Part shown: piece after piece, positions 22,267 to 32,744 of the stretch
Layout of the letters: each line of letters begins with the position of its first letter
How positions within the stretch are numbered: the stretch's first letter is position 1
Assembly (NCBI GenBank): GCA_026545765.1
Contig: JAIFAC010000218.1
Coordinates: forward strand, 62,001-126,000
Direction: 5' to 3'
DNA length: 64,000 bases
From: Plantago major
Lineage: Eukaryota > Streptophyta > Magnoliopsida > Lamiales > Plantaginaceae
Translations under genes and position numbers: made by a program
The notes under the pieces: generated by a model
The model's database searches: none
Told to the model about the DNA's origin: nothing
What the model saw: only the letters and a program-made list of their open reading frames with translations

Positions 22267-24119
22267 ATGGCTGAAAACGGGGCTGGAGTTTTCGATTCTC
22301 TCCTTGAAAAAAATGGAGGAAATGGATAAGGAGATGCAAAATATGCTCGAAACACTCAACAATTATGAGAGAAGGTTAACTTCGGTTGAACAATCCAAGC
22401 ACGAGATCGGGGAGCAAGATGGTCATCTACACACAAATGTAAATGAGTCTACCGGCCTCGACCAAATTGGGAAAGCAATGCCATCGATCAAGATGCAATG
22501 GTAGAGGACTTTATCTTTAGCAACAAGTTATCCATGTAAGTTAAGTATATATTAGCATTTAGAGTTTATTGTGCTTTCCAAAATTAGAATATGATTAATT
22601 TCCTAATGGTTACTTTACGTAGGGATATACTTGTCGACTTTGGCTATGAATTCATCACCGAACGCAATGAGAAGCTTAAAGGAGGGGGCGTGGATTAATG
22701 GGGTTGTATGTTTCGGAACATATTCTCACTGATTCTTACGAATTATATATGTTTTATATGGATGTGTGTGTGTGTTTCTGAATATATATAATCTATATAA
22801 TATAGGTCTTGAATGGTATTGCTTACATTACATGGTGCGAGAGAAGATCATGTACGACAATGAATCGTCATCGAATATGCCATCGTGGCTTTGTGTAAGC
22901 ATTCATGACCTTCCCATGTACATATACAAAATACGGATTATAAGTTGTTCTAATTTTGAGATGTCATGTATTTATTCATGTTGGTAGGATTTTGCTCGTA
23001 GAGGTAGAGATGATGACGAACATGTTAATGACTCACTTTTTGGTCGAGACAGTGGATTGAGATTCATAGATCATCCATCAGAGTGTGCCACAATGTCCAT
23101 CCCCATACACGCATTTAATGTTGTGATCATCGTTCATATGTTGTGTGAACTTTGAGAAACAAATCATTGAGGTATTTGACAGCTTCAGATCAAAAAATGC
23201 CACGATTGTTTCCCATCACCACAGAGAAATGATAGGATTATCGGTAAGTATGTACATTTGATATCAATAACATTAAGATTTGTTTAATTTAAAAAAAAAC
23301 ACTTTATGACAACAAAAAATTCATAACAGGTGAACAGATTGGAGAGAATAATTAAATTATGGGAAGAACGTATTGCCTATTCAAATTGGAATATGTTTCC
23401 ATGTGTCTACAATGGAGAGTTCTGATACAGATAATGGGTAAATTAATTTGTACATGAACAATTTTGTTTTAAAATCATTATGGTAAAAGTTATATTTTGA
23501 GAAATTTCAATTTCGCTATGATTGTGGTCTTCGTCATTTATATATGATGTTCGAGATGTAACATATCAACGACTTACTGAGGTAACATGTGCTAGATAAT
23601 TTTACACGTAAGACTTTTGTTATTTACTATTTATATGAGGTATCAATATCTTGCAACAATTTTACCATGTGCAGGATGAGTCATTCTCCAGTCGTAAACG
23701 TATTGCTTATAAACTCTACACTTCCAAGGAAAAAATAGTTGTTACAACAGGTACAAATAACTTATTTATTTTTATTATAGATTCATAAATAAACTTCATT
23801 AAACCTTTTGGGATATAATAGTCATTTGTTCACCTAATGCAGATATTACATAGCTATATGGGTTCGTATTTCGTCAAATGAAAACGCTTTTACTCAGGTG
23901 TGTAGTATTGATCCAAAGATGGTGACTTCAAGAGCGGTGCTTTTTTGTTATACTGAGAAACATATGGAGTTGCACGAGGTTTGGAACACTACTTTGATTG
24001 GAGAAAATCCCATGGGTGGTACAACGAGACTTGACACAACCGAGGACCTTCTTGATTTTATCAAAACACATAGGGAAGTTGGAAGACGAGACTTATATTT
24101 CAATTTGAGTTGGGATTAG
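22267..24119 (+). pseudogene. Multi-exon gene with a degenerate Ulp1/C48-protease-like core
   Basis: Likely exons are 22267-22535 (MAENGAGVFDSLLEKN, coiled coil MQNMLETLNNYERRLTSVEQ), 22623-about 22700 (ILVDFGYEFITERNEKLK), 22806-22894 (MYDNESSSNMPSWLC), 22988-23243, 23330-about 23437, about 23500-23583, 23675-23750 and a last piece ending at 24119 (GRRDLYFNLSWD). The middle reads MSIPIHAFNV, a GDH-like turn, NFEKQIIEVFDSFRSKN, IIKLWEERIAYSNW and FRYDCGLRHLYMMFEM. This matches the His...Asp...Cys order of Ulp1/C48 SUMO proteases, where EVFDS carries the Asp and YDCG the Cys (codon at 23523-23525). The His region is disturbed. At least three frameshifts are needed, so this is a pseudogene or error-laden. 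Ulp1-like domains are often carried by plant MULEs. Confidence 0.5.
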
Positions 24120-25175
24120 TTAATAGTGATACTTTTGGTCATTTGCTTTAAAGTTACATGTAATGATTTTGGTTTGTCGTATGTTTTTTTTTTTTTTTTT
24201 TTTGGGTTGTTGCGGATTCCATTTTTTTTCCATAAATCGAAAGACTATTGATGTTTAGATGTATTTCAAGTTTTGAGGTTCCCTATTATTGCAAGTTGCA
24301 TTCATGTAGCATTTTGAGGTTCATGGAAGATTCCTATATTTTACAATGAAAAGTAGTTTTGTTTGAACGGTGTGAGGGTTACATGTCATTTAGCTATTTA
24401 TGTGAACGGACATTTGTGAAAATGTGAATGTGAAGAATTGATGGTAAAGTTTGGCATTTTAAAGTGGCAAAGAATGGTGTGGGGTGGATAATTGATGGCA
24501 AAAATCTAAAACAAAAAATAAAAGAACAAAAAAATCCCTACCTTTTAGTAGTTGCAATGATATCTAAAACAAAATAAAATAAAAGAACAAAACAAATCGA
24601 TGTTAAACAATAATTCTTGGATAAAAGAACAAAACAAATTGATGTTAAACAATAATTCTTGGATAAAAAAACAAAACAAATAACAATAATTCTTGAATAA
24701 AAAAACAAAACAAATCGATGTTAAACAATAATTCTTGGATAAAATACAAAACAAATCCATGTTAAAAAAATTGTTATGTGGTTGGTTTTCTATTTTTGTT
24801 GGTTTGGATAAGGATATATCATATATGTTTATAGTTAGACTATGGACATGTAATACCTTGTAGCTTGATGGTAAGTTTCTAAACTTGTATTCATGAGGTG
24901 TTGGGTTCAATTCCTATGTTAATTACAACATTAAATTTTTAAAATTAAATTAGGGTGTCGCCGGATGCCGGAGGTCATTGGAGGTCCGATGGTGGTTCTA
25001 ATTAATATTAATACATTTTCTTTTTTAATGAAAGGGTATAATGGTAAATCAACAATTATGTCTAATTACAATTATAAATTTTTTTTCTAAAATTATTTGA
25101 ATATTTATATATTTTATGAATGAATTATAAAACAAGACCCAAATGAATAACTAAAGAGTATATTTGGTAAACACT
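24120..25175. other. Intergenic with poly-T run and a 42-bp tandem repeat
   Basis: A T run lies at 24185-24203. Tandem repeats at 24580-24775 are annotated separately. A minus-strand ORF (24910-24545) spans the repeat and is not considered a gene. Confidence 0.4.
24580..24775. repeat. Minisatellite, about 42-bp unit, 4-5 copies
   Basis: The unit contains ACAAAACAAATCGATG, TTAAACAATAATTCTTGGAT and an A-rich spacer. Starts of the AACAAAT block fall near 24591, 24633, 24674 (short copy), 24709 and 24752. Confidence 0.75.
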
Positions 25176-25178
25176 TTA

Positions 25179-28001
25179 GTGCCCGTTTGGTTTGAAAAGG
25201 GTATTTCATTTTGCAAAACTGAATTATTCGGACCATTTAAGGAATTGAATTATGTTTGGGGGTTTTCGCCTAAAAATCTTGTTTGGTTGGACTATACAAA
25301 TTGAACTATTTTCAATAAAATCCATTGTTCAATTGATTTTCGATTATTCAAGAGGATAAATCAAAGTAGAATTACCGATATACCTCATGTTTTCCTCAGA
25401 ATCAGATAAAATCGAGTTTGATTTTCAATTTGATTTAGTGAAAATTACATGTGAACATAATTTTAGGGAGCAAATTTTTACCACCTTCTCGTGTTTAATC
25501 TGAAAATTCAAATTTTGATCATATGAATTTCAGATACAAAATTATCCAAAATCTTTGAAATTATCAGATCCATAGTTACATTGCCATTCTTGATAACTTT
25601 GGCATCGATTTTGAGTTTATATGATTTGACCATTAAAATTTAGTTTATAGAAATTGTTTATAATCTGTGTAATAATTATCTTAACGAAATACATGTTTCC
25701 TTATAAAATCGATATTTCATATGAGTGAAATTTATAATCCCATATTTTTCATCTCATGCGTAGAATAATTATTTTTGGCGATTGAAATCGACATCGTATA
25801 TGTTTATCATCCCATCTAAATATAAATTTTCCTACATTTTAAACATAAAAGTGTAAAGCATGTAAAATTAAAACTCAAACTTTTAATTATATAAATGTTG
25901 TTTTTATAATATATAAAGTAAAAAAAAATTCACATATATGTAATTAACGATGCATATTTTGTATTCAAAACACATATATACTCCGCCTATATTCTGTCAA
26001 AATTTGCACATATTTAATATGCTAGAATATTTTTTCAAAAAATGATGAAGAAAAAACGTTCTTGAACCGACAACTCTAAATTATCATCGTTATTCTCGTA
26101 AGCAACGCTAACCAATTTTTTTAATTATTAGTATTGTTTTGTTTAATCATTCTTATAAAAAAGTTGGTTATACTATTAAACAAACAAAATTAATTTTGAT
26201 GTAAATACATAAGATACGCCAAAAAACGCAAGTATAAAAGGTCTAATGAGAAACGAAGAAAAGAGAAATAAATACAGGTTACAAAATTAAAATAAATGGT
26301 TCAAAACTAGGAAAACATTGAGATAAAAAAAGGAAGGTGGAAACCGTAAAATGGAAAAATGAAAAAGAAAGAGTAAAACTGTGAAAATATAAAGAAGAAA
26401 TAAGGTAAAAATAAGGAAAAAAGTATTCACGCGAATAGATTGACGTTTCGATTAAGATATTTAAGAATCACTGAAATAGATAAAATTGTATTTCACAAGA
26501 AAGTTAATCCTTATCGACTACCCAACCCAAGCAACCTTAACTATTTCTGGGGTTTCGGATCCTTATTCTTCTTTTTCCTTTAAAATTATGTGTAAAATTA
26601 TGTGTGTAGAGTACAGGGATACGGAGAATTCTCAATAATTAGGTAGTCATTGTATATTCGTGTCCACGAGTAAACGTCATTGTTTAATTAATGGGATATT
26701 TGCATGTATAATAATAGATAAAATAGATAAAGATATATTCTAGGTAATAATACTATAATTTACTATATTCTATATTTGGAAACCTTGTATATGTATAACT
26801 TAAAGGTATGATTCTGAAAACCCAATACTTAACTCTTCTAATTTTTGTGGGTAAATTATAGTTAGAAGTACTCACGTCTTAAGGAGAACATATTGTTTAA
26901 TTTCTTTATATCTTTTTAGGTGCTTCCTTTCAAATTTCTTTATTATACTCTGGCCTACCAGTCATTTGTCCTACCATATAAGGAACGGGTATATACTTAC
27001 TTATTCTTGTTGAATTGTTTCTTGATGAGAAGAAGCGTGTACTACGGACTTATTTTTAATTCCTTTATTCTTGGACCTAGATCTAAATTGCTACAAGTAG
27101 GGTTGGTTATCCTGTGCATCTACTTTAATTAATTGAGAATGGTTGATTACAAATCCCGTAGACTGGTAGAATGAACTTAGCCCGAGGTAGGCGGTCTTGG
27201 TAGACTTAAGGAAAAAATAGAATTTGTATCGTTTTTTGGTTGTTAAATACCTTTGTAATGAGAAACAGAGACAAGAAAAACCAAGGAATGGGAATAATAA
27301 CGTCATTTATAAGCAATTTTAAGAGCATTACTAAATCATTTACTTCGTAGACACTTAATTCTAAAAATAATTACCCAATTCACCTATATTTATTTTAGAA
27401 AGCATAACTCCTATTTTTTAGATCAAGGTCTCTAGTAATTGGATCTTCCAGGGTATCAATTTTGGACCAAACAAAGTACTACTTTTTTTGTGGATACGTG
27501 GAAACACAATAAGATAAAGGGATGAAGAAATATATAATTAAAGAAATTTCCTTATAAATAAACATAAATTATAGTACTCACGCTTGGACCATTTCATTTA
27601 TTTCTTGTAGCTTAAGGCACAGATCAGGAGATTTTTTTGGCTTCCTCTTTCTAGAATGCCGAATATCAAAGATTAAGATTAGCACTAATTTTATAGATAT
27701 AGATTAGGAAGTAAATACTCAAGATTTCCTTTTTCTATTGTAATTTATTTATATAAGGTAAGCCGCCATAGGTTATTAAATAGGATGATTAAGGGATGAG
27801 TTGATTTGAGTAGATATAATCCAAAAGAATACCTCATCATATACGATTCAAATCGGATTATTCATGACAAATTTAAGGCCATTGACGCCAGAGAATTTGA
27901 TTATTCCAAATAATCCATTTTTCGAAATTGACAAAAAGAACTAACCTGATTATCGGCAGATTCTACAAAACCCCCAAAAACCCCTCAAACCAAACGGGCA
28001 C
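25179..28001. mobile_element. PIF/Harbinger (Tourist-type) non-autonomous element, 2.8 kb
   Basis: The left end GTGCCCGTTTGGTTTGA (25179-25195) is repeated exactly inverted at the right end (TCAAACCAAACGGGCAC, 27985-28001). Both ends are bordered by TTA (25176-25178 and 28002-28004), the 3-bp target duplication typical of PIF/Harbinger. The arms also share weaker similarity inward (G-rich GGGTATTT against GGGGTTTTTGG). The 2.8-kb interior is AT-rich, with no transposase or other ORF I can recognise, so it needs an outside transposase or is a relic. Confidence 0.75.
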
Positions 28002-28004
28002 TTA

Positions 28005-28387
28005 ATGTACGACTACTATCTCATTTTAATCATGTACGACTACTATCTCACCATAGAAAAACCCATCTTACTTAAAACCAAATCTCAATTTCTTATCTAA
28101 ACCAAACAATGGAAATCTCTAAATTAGAAATCAGGTTTCATTGTCACAATTAAGCAAACAAACAGGGAAATCTCCACAATTCCTTCTTCAAATAGCAGGG
28201 AATTGGTTCAATTAGATTTCCATGGAAATCTTTTCCCAACCATTTCTTTTTCAAACCAAACACACACTAAATTAGCACAATCGCCATTTCCTCTCCCTCT
28301 CAACCAAAACCCTAACTCACAATTCTGCCTCAATTCACTTCACTTCACTTCACTGCTCCTGAAACTCCCATTTCCACAAGTGTCGCC
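28005..28387. other. 5' flank of the first PDF-repeat gene
   Basis: It holds two copies of TACGACTACTATCTCA (28008-28055). From about 28270 it shares CGCCATTTCCTCTCCCTCTC and a CTCAACC-rich leader with the second PDF gene (32660-32690), marking the left edge of the duplication. Leader sequence ends at the ATG at 28388. No clear TATA box is assigned. Confidence 0.45.
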
Positions 28388-30127
28388 ATGAATTTAGCTG
28401 TTGCAAGAGCAAAGCTAGTTACAAGACACCTCACTTTCTCTTCACCTGCAAAACCCACCTTCACTTACGCAGCATCCTTTCAACACTGCAGCTATAGCTA
28501 CACCACCAAAGCAAGTAAAAAGGAAGATGCGTCTGGGGTTATGTGGAGAGATCTCGTGAGGAATCCTCTCCAATGGTATGATTATCGACCTCACAAATTG
28601 AACGAATTGGTTGGTGTAAAGCACCCCGATTTCAAACGAAAGGATACTCACGAGGTGCTGTGGGTTAACTCTATTCCAGCTTGGGTGTTACCTGGATTGG
28701 AGAGTTTGAAGTTTGATGTTAAGGATGTTCCTAGAACAGAAGATTTGTGGAAGAGCCTGGTGGAAGAACCTAACAAATGGTGGGATAATAGGCAGCTCAA
28801 GACAAACCCCAAAGCACCTGATTTTGTGAACAGGGAGAATAAGGAGGCATTGTGGATTGGGTCTGCTCCGTCTTGGGTGTTACCTGAACTTGACAAATTG
28901 CAGTTTTTTTATAAGAAGGAAACTAAAGGGGATGATTTATGGAAGACGTTGCTCGAAGATCCTAGCAAATGGTGGGATGATAGAGTGGGGAAGAAAAACC
29001 CAAAGGCACCTGATTTTAAGCACAAGGAGACTGGTGAAGCATTGTGGATTAGCAGTGCTCCGTCTTGGGTATCGTCTAAACTTGAACGACTGGGGTCTGT
29101 TAAGGATGTTCAATGGGAGGGTAAAAAGGATGGTAAAGGCGAAGATTTTTGGAAGAGCTTTTTGGAAGATCCTAGCAAATGGTGGGATAATAGGGTGGGG
29201 AAGAAAAACCCAAAGGCACCTGATTTTAAGCACAAGGAGACTGGTGAAGCATTGTGGATTAGCAGTGCTCCATCTTGGGTATCGTCTGAACTTGAACGAC
29301 TGGGGTCTGTTAAGGATGTTCAATGGGAGGGTAAAAAGGATGGTAAAGGCGAAGATTTTTGGAAGAGCTTTCTGGAAGATCCTAGCAAATGGTGGGATAA
29401 TAGGGTGGGAAGAAAACCCAAAGGCACCTGATTTTAAGCACAAGGAGACTGGTGAAGCATTTTGATTAGCAGTGCTCCGTCATGGGTATTAACGGAACTT
29501 GAAAATTTGGGGTCTGTTCACTGGGAAGGTAAAAGGAGCTAAAGGTGAAGAATCTTGGAAGAGCTTGGTCGAAGATCCTAGCAAATGTTTGGATAAGAGA
29601 GTGGAAGAAAACCCAAAGGCACCTGATTTTAAGCACAAGGAGACTGGTGAAGCATTTTGGATTAGCAGTGTCTGCCTTGGGTATCGTCTGAACTTGAACG
29701 ACTGGGGTCTGTTAAGGATGTTCAATGGGAGGGTAAAAAGGATGGTAAAGGCGAAGATTTTTGGAAGAGCTTTTTGGAAGATCCTAGCAAATGGTGGGAT
29801 AATAGGGTGGGGAAGAAAAACCCTAAGGCACCTGATTTTAAGCACAAGGAGACTGGTGAAGCATTTTGGATTAGCAGTGCTCCGTCTTGGGTATCGACTG
29901 AACTTGACCGATTGGGGTCTGTTAAGGATGTTCAATGGGAGGATAAAAAGGATGCTAAAGGGGAAGATTTTTGGAAGAGCTTTTTGGAAGATCCTAGTAA
30001 ATGGTGGGATAATAGAGTGGGGAAGAAAAACCCAAAAGCACCTGATTTTAAGCACAAAGAGACTGGTGAAGCATTATGGGCTAACAAAATACCGGATTGG
30101 GTGTTGGCTAAGTTACCACCGGTATAG
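28388..30127 (+). CDS. Organelle-targeted PDF-motif repeat protein, copy 1 (8 motifs, frameshifted)
   Basis: The N-terminus (MNLAVARAKLVTRHLTFSS onward) is basic, Ser/Thr-rich and nearly free of acids for 45 residues, like a mitochondrial or plastid presequence. Eight motifs of about 50 residues follow, of the form (L/F)WKSxxEDPSKWWDNRxxK, NPKAPDFKHKETGEALW, then SAPSWV. This is the PDF motif known from plant OSB organellar single-stranded-DNA-binding proteins, where it contributes to DNA binding. OSB proteins have an OB-fold plus one to three PDF motifs; here no OB-fold is visible. Frame is open for 347 aa (28388-29431), then breaks within motif 5 (one A missing in an A run near 29412) and again through motif 6 (29460-29690); motifs 7-8 are open to the TAG at 30127. 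It has no introns. Organellar DNA or RNA binding is inferred. Confidence 0.7.
28540..30110 (+). repeat. Coding tandem repeat, about 210-bp unit, PDF motifs of copy 1
   Basis: Motifs 3-5 and 7-8 are nearly identical at DNA level, with a 210-base period (AAGATTTTTGGAAGAGC at 29143, 29353, 29753 and 29963). Motifs 1 and 2 are more diverged. This pattern fits recent internal duplication or gene conversion. Confidence 0.85.
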
Positions 30128-32744
30128 GAGTATCTGCGCTGGAAGGTTTGCACTATATCTGAAAGGGTCTTTCTTGGCTAATAGTGTGCTCTAATGTGCT
30201 TGATTTTTGTGGTAGTTTTGCAATCCCCCTAGCAGCTTAGTTTGAAACTCTAAAACACTAATTGCATTTAATTTGCGTTGCCATGCTCAGTGCTATAGAA
30301 CCACTGTATGTACAGCAATGTGCTGATTTTGTTCATAGGTTGGTTGTGATGTGATGCCTGTTTACATGAGCGTTGGATTGATCTCTATGTTTTTATGCGT
30401 CTATGTCATTTGGGTTCTTGTTTGTTTTGTACTACTGAAATTCGGTGTTATGGAATGGAAATGCTTTATACTAGTAATAGGTGATTCATGTAGAGATCAT
30501 CTTGAGGTTGCCTGCTTTAGGCGAATTGATGGATAATTCGGTATTCCTGGAATTCAAGGTTCCATCATAATCAAATAAGGGGGGACTAAACTGCCACAGG
30601 TGCGTTAGGTTAATCGCAAGAAGTTTCTTTGTGATTATTGTTTGTGTATCTATTTTTGCTCAAGAAAAATAAAACAATCTACGCCTACAAAAGGTGTAAA
30701 TTACATGGGCAACGAGTCCTCACAATCTTGCTGAAGTCGTCGGATAATATTTGGTTGATTCTTCTCCATCTTGCTCTTTAAACAAGATTGTATTTAGGCT
30801 TACATGTTTAGGCTTGCAAACTGGCAACCGGTAAATATGTAGTATCAACCTAAGCAAGTTCCGTTGCATTAGTAAACACACAGATAGCTCGACTACCCAA
30901 CTTCTCCCTCAGTAATATATGGGTATCACGCAACGACGAAGCAACCTCACATTGTTGTACGTCGAACGGATTGCAGCACCATGCACTTACAAATGAATTT
31001 CAATGTAGTATGAAAAATTAATTAATGATGGCTGGCTGGGGGAACAAGCACACTTGGAGAGCGCAGTAATTTTAGAGAGACGCAAAAGCGAAAGCCACTG
31101 CTACTAAATCACCACACCCCCCCCCCCCCCCCAAGTTGTACTAATTGTACGGAAATGTAATTCGTTCAAGAATCACTTCAATTTCTTCTGCATAACAACA
31201 CAAAATAAACGGATTGGACGGGTTCATTTTTCTAAATCCGTACTTATCACTAATTAACGGATTGGACGTTTTAGAGGACCCGATAAAAAAATTATAGGTA
31301 TCAATCCTATGGATCATGAATGGGTTGAGGTCAGGTTGTTCCTGGTCCGTTTAAAAGCCTATATACCAGACTCATGTAAATGAACTTGAAAATCGAGAAT
31401 TTAAAAACGAATTTATTAACGGGTTAGATGGGTTGATTTTAACAAATTTCCTGATAATAATTAATGACTTCGGGTCGTATACATGTAGATGACCCGTTAA
31501 AAATTAAATGGATATCAACCCATTGGCTTTAAATGAGTTCCATCGGGTTGGACCCTACCGTTTAAGAGCTAAACTTGAAGAAATATGGAGCAGGTAAGGA
31601 TAATATTCTGGTATCCCATAAGTTGTGATGAAGATGAACTTATGTTTTGAATCAATGTCAATGAAGGAACACCATATGCAGATATGCTTATTTAATTTAA
31701 TTTAGCATTTTTTATATATTACACAAACTTGCTAAGGACCATAACTGACATTAATTGTTTACAAGGAAGTTTTTAGCAAGGTATAAGCACATTATTGCCA
31801 TGCTAATTTAATGTATTTTGTTTTATTATGAGCTTGAATTACAACTCATATATATGTAACTTTGTTTGCTTTTGCAGTATATGAAACTCTACTCAGATGT
31901 TGAAAATTGAATAGATTAGTTACTTCAAATATAGTTCTACTTCATGTATTTAACAACTACACCATTCAATTCAATGTTGTCAAAGACTGGAAAATTCAAA
32001 TTTGAATCAAGCGCATGCCTCCCTCTTCTTCACCAAACTAATTCTGCTCAGTGTAATTTGATTTGGCCATTCCATATTTTGAAGTAACATTGACAATTAG
32101 CAACATTTTTTCTTTAAAATTAGAGCTAAGGTAATATCTTCCTTATTTTTCAAGGAACAAAGTTGCAATATAATGCATGTATACTACAATTTCGAAACCA
32201 ATCGATTATGTTCATGAAAACAAAGCTCCTATCGCACTGTAATATGCAAAAAGTAGAGAAAATCTATGGTGAAAACTCCTCACAAACACAAAATGTTTTG
32301 CTCTCAAATCATTAACTCTAAAAATGGAATTCTTATATGAAGGTATACAATTGTCGAAAGTATAGTGATTTCTTTAAAGCACATGCTCATCATAACAGAT
32401 GCAGAGTTCTCGGTGGTGGCACGTTGAATGAACCCTTTTGGACGCTTCATGCACTCAATTGGTTTTAGTGTGACGCAACTTTCGGTAATGAAAATCGTAA
32501 GAAGAAGAGATTGAGGTAATTATAGTGTTCTGATGTTAATAATGTAAATTGTAAGGGATTGGTGTCAAACTTTCGAAATTCCCGAACTTTGAAAAACTTT
32601 TCGGTTGGATTCCTAGCTAGTTATTCATTTTTCAAGAACTTTGGAAATTCCCCAAAGTAGCACACTCGCCATTTCCTCTCCCTCTCAACCAAAACCAAAC
32701 CAACCCTAATTCATCTCTGCTCTTGAAACTCCCATTTCCACACC
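30128..32744. other. Intergenic between PDF genes, including duplicated 3' flank and a neighbour-exon remnant
   Basis: 30130-30870 matches the 3' flank of copy 2 (34082-34761). At 30845-30870 and again about 31165-31187 it matches the last exon of the minus-strand gene at 34736-35415, split by about 294 bases of unrelated DNA. A long C run lies at 31118-31133. 31200-31570 holds degenerate repeats such as ACGGATTGGACG. The rest (31600-32660) is AT-rich, with no supported gene. 32660-32744 is the leader of copy 2. Confidence 0.5.

Noticed and set aside
24545-24910. 121-aa minus-strand ORF
   Set aside because: It is produced by the 42-bp tandem repeat and has low-complexity Phe/Leu/Tyr content.
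28857-29465. Long plus- and minus-strand ORFs overlapping the PDF repeats
   Set aside because: These are shadow frames kept open by the 210-bp periodicity; the PDF frame has the motif and presequence.
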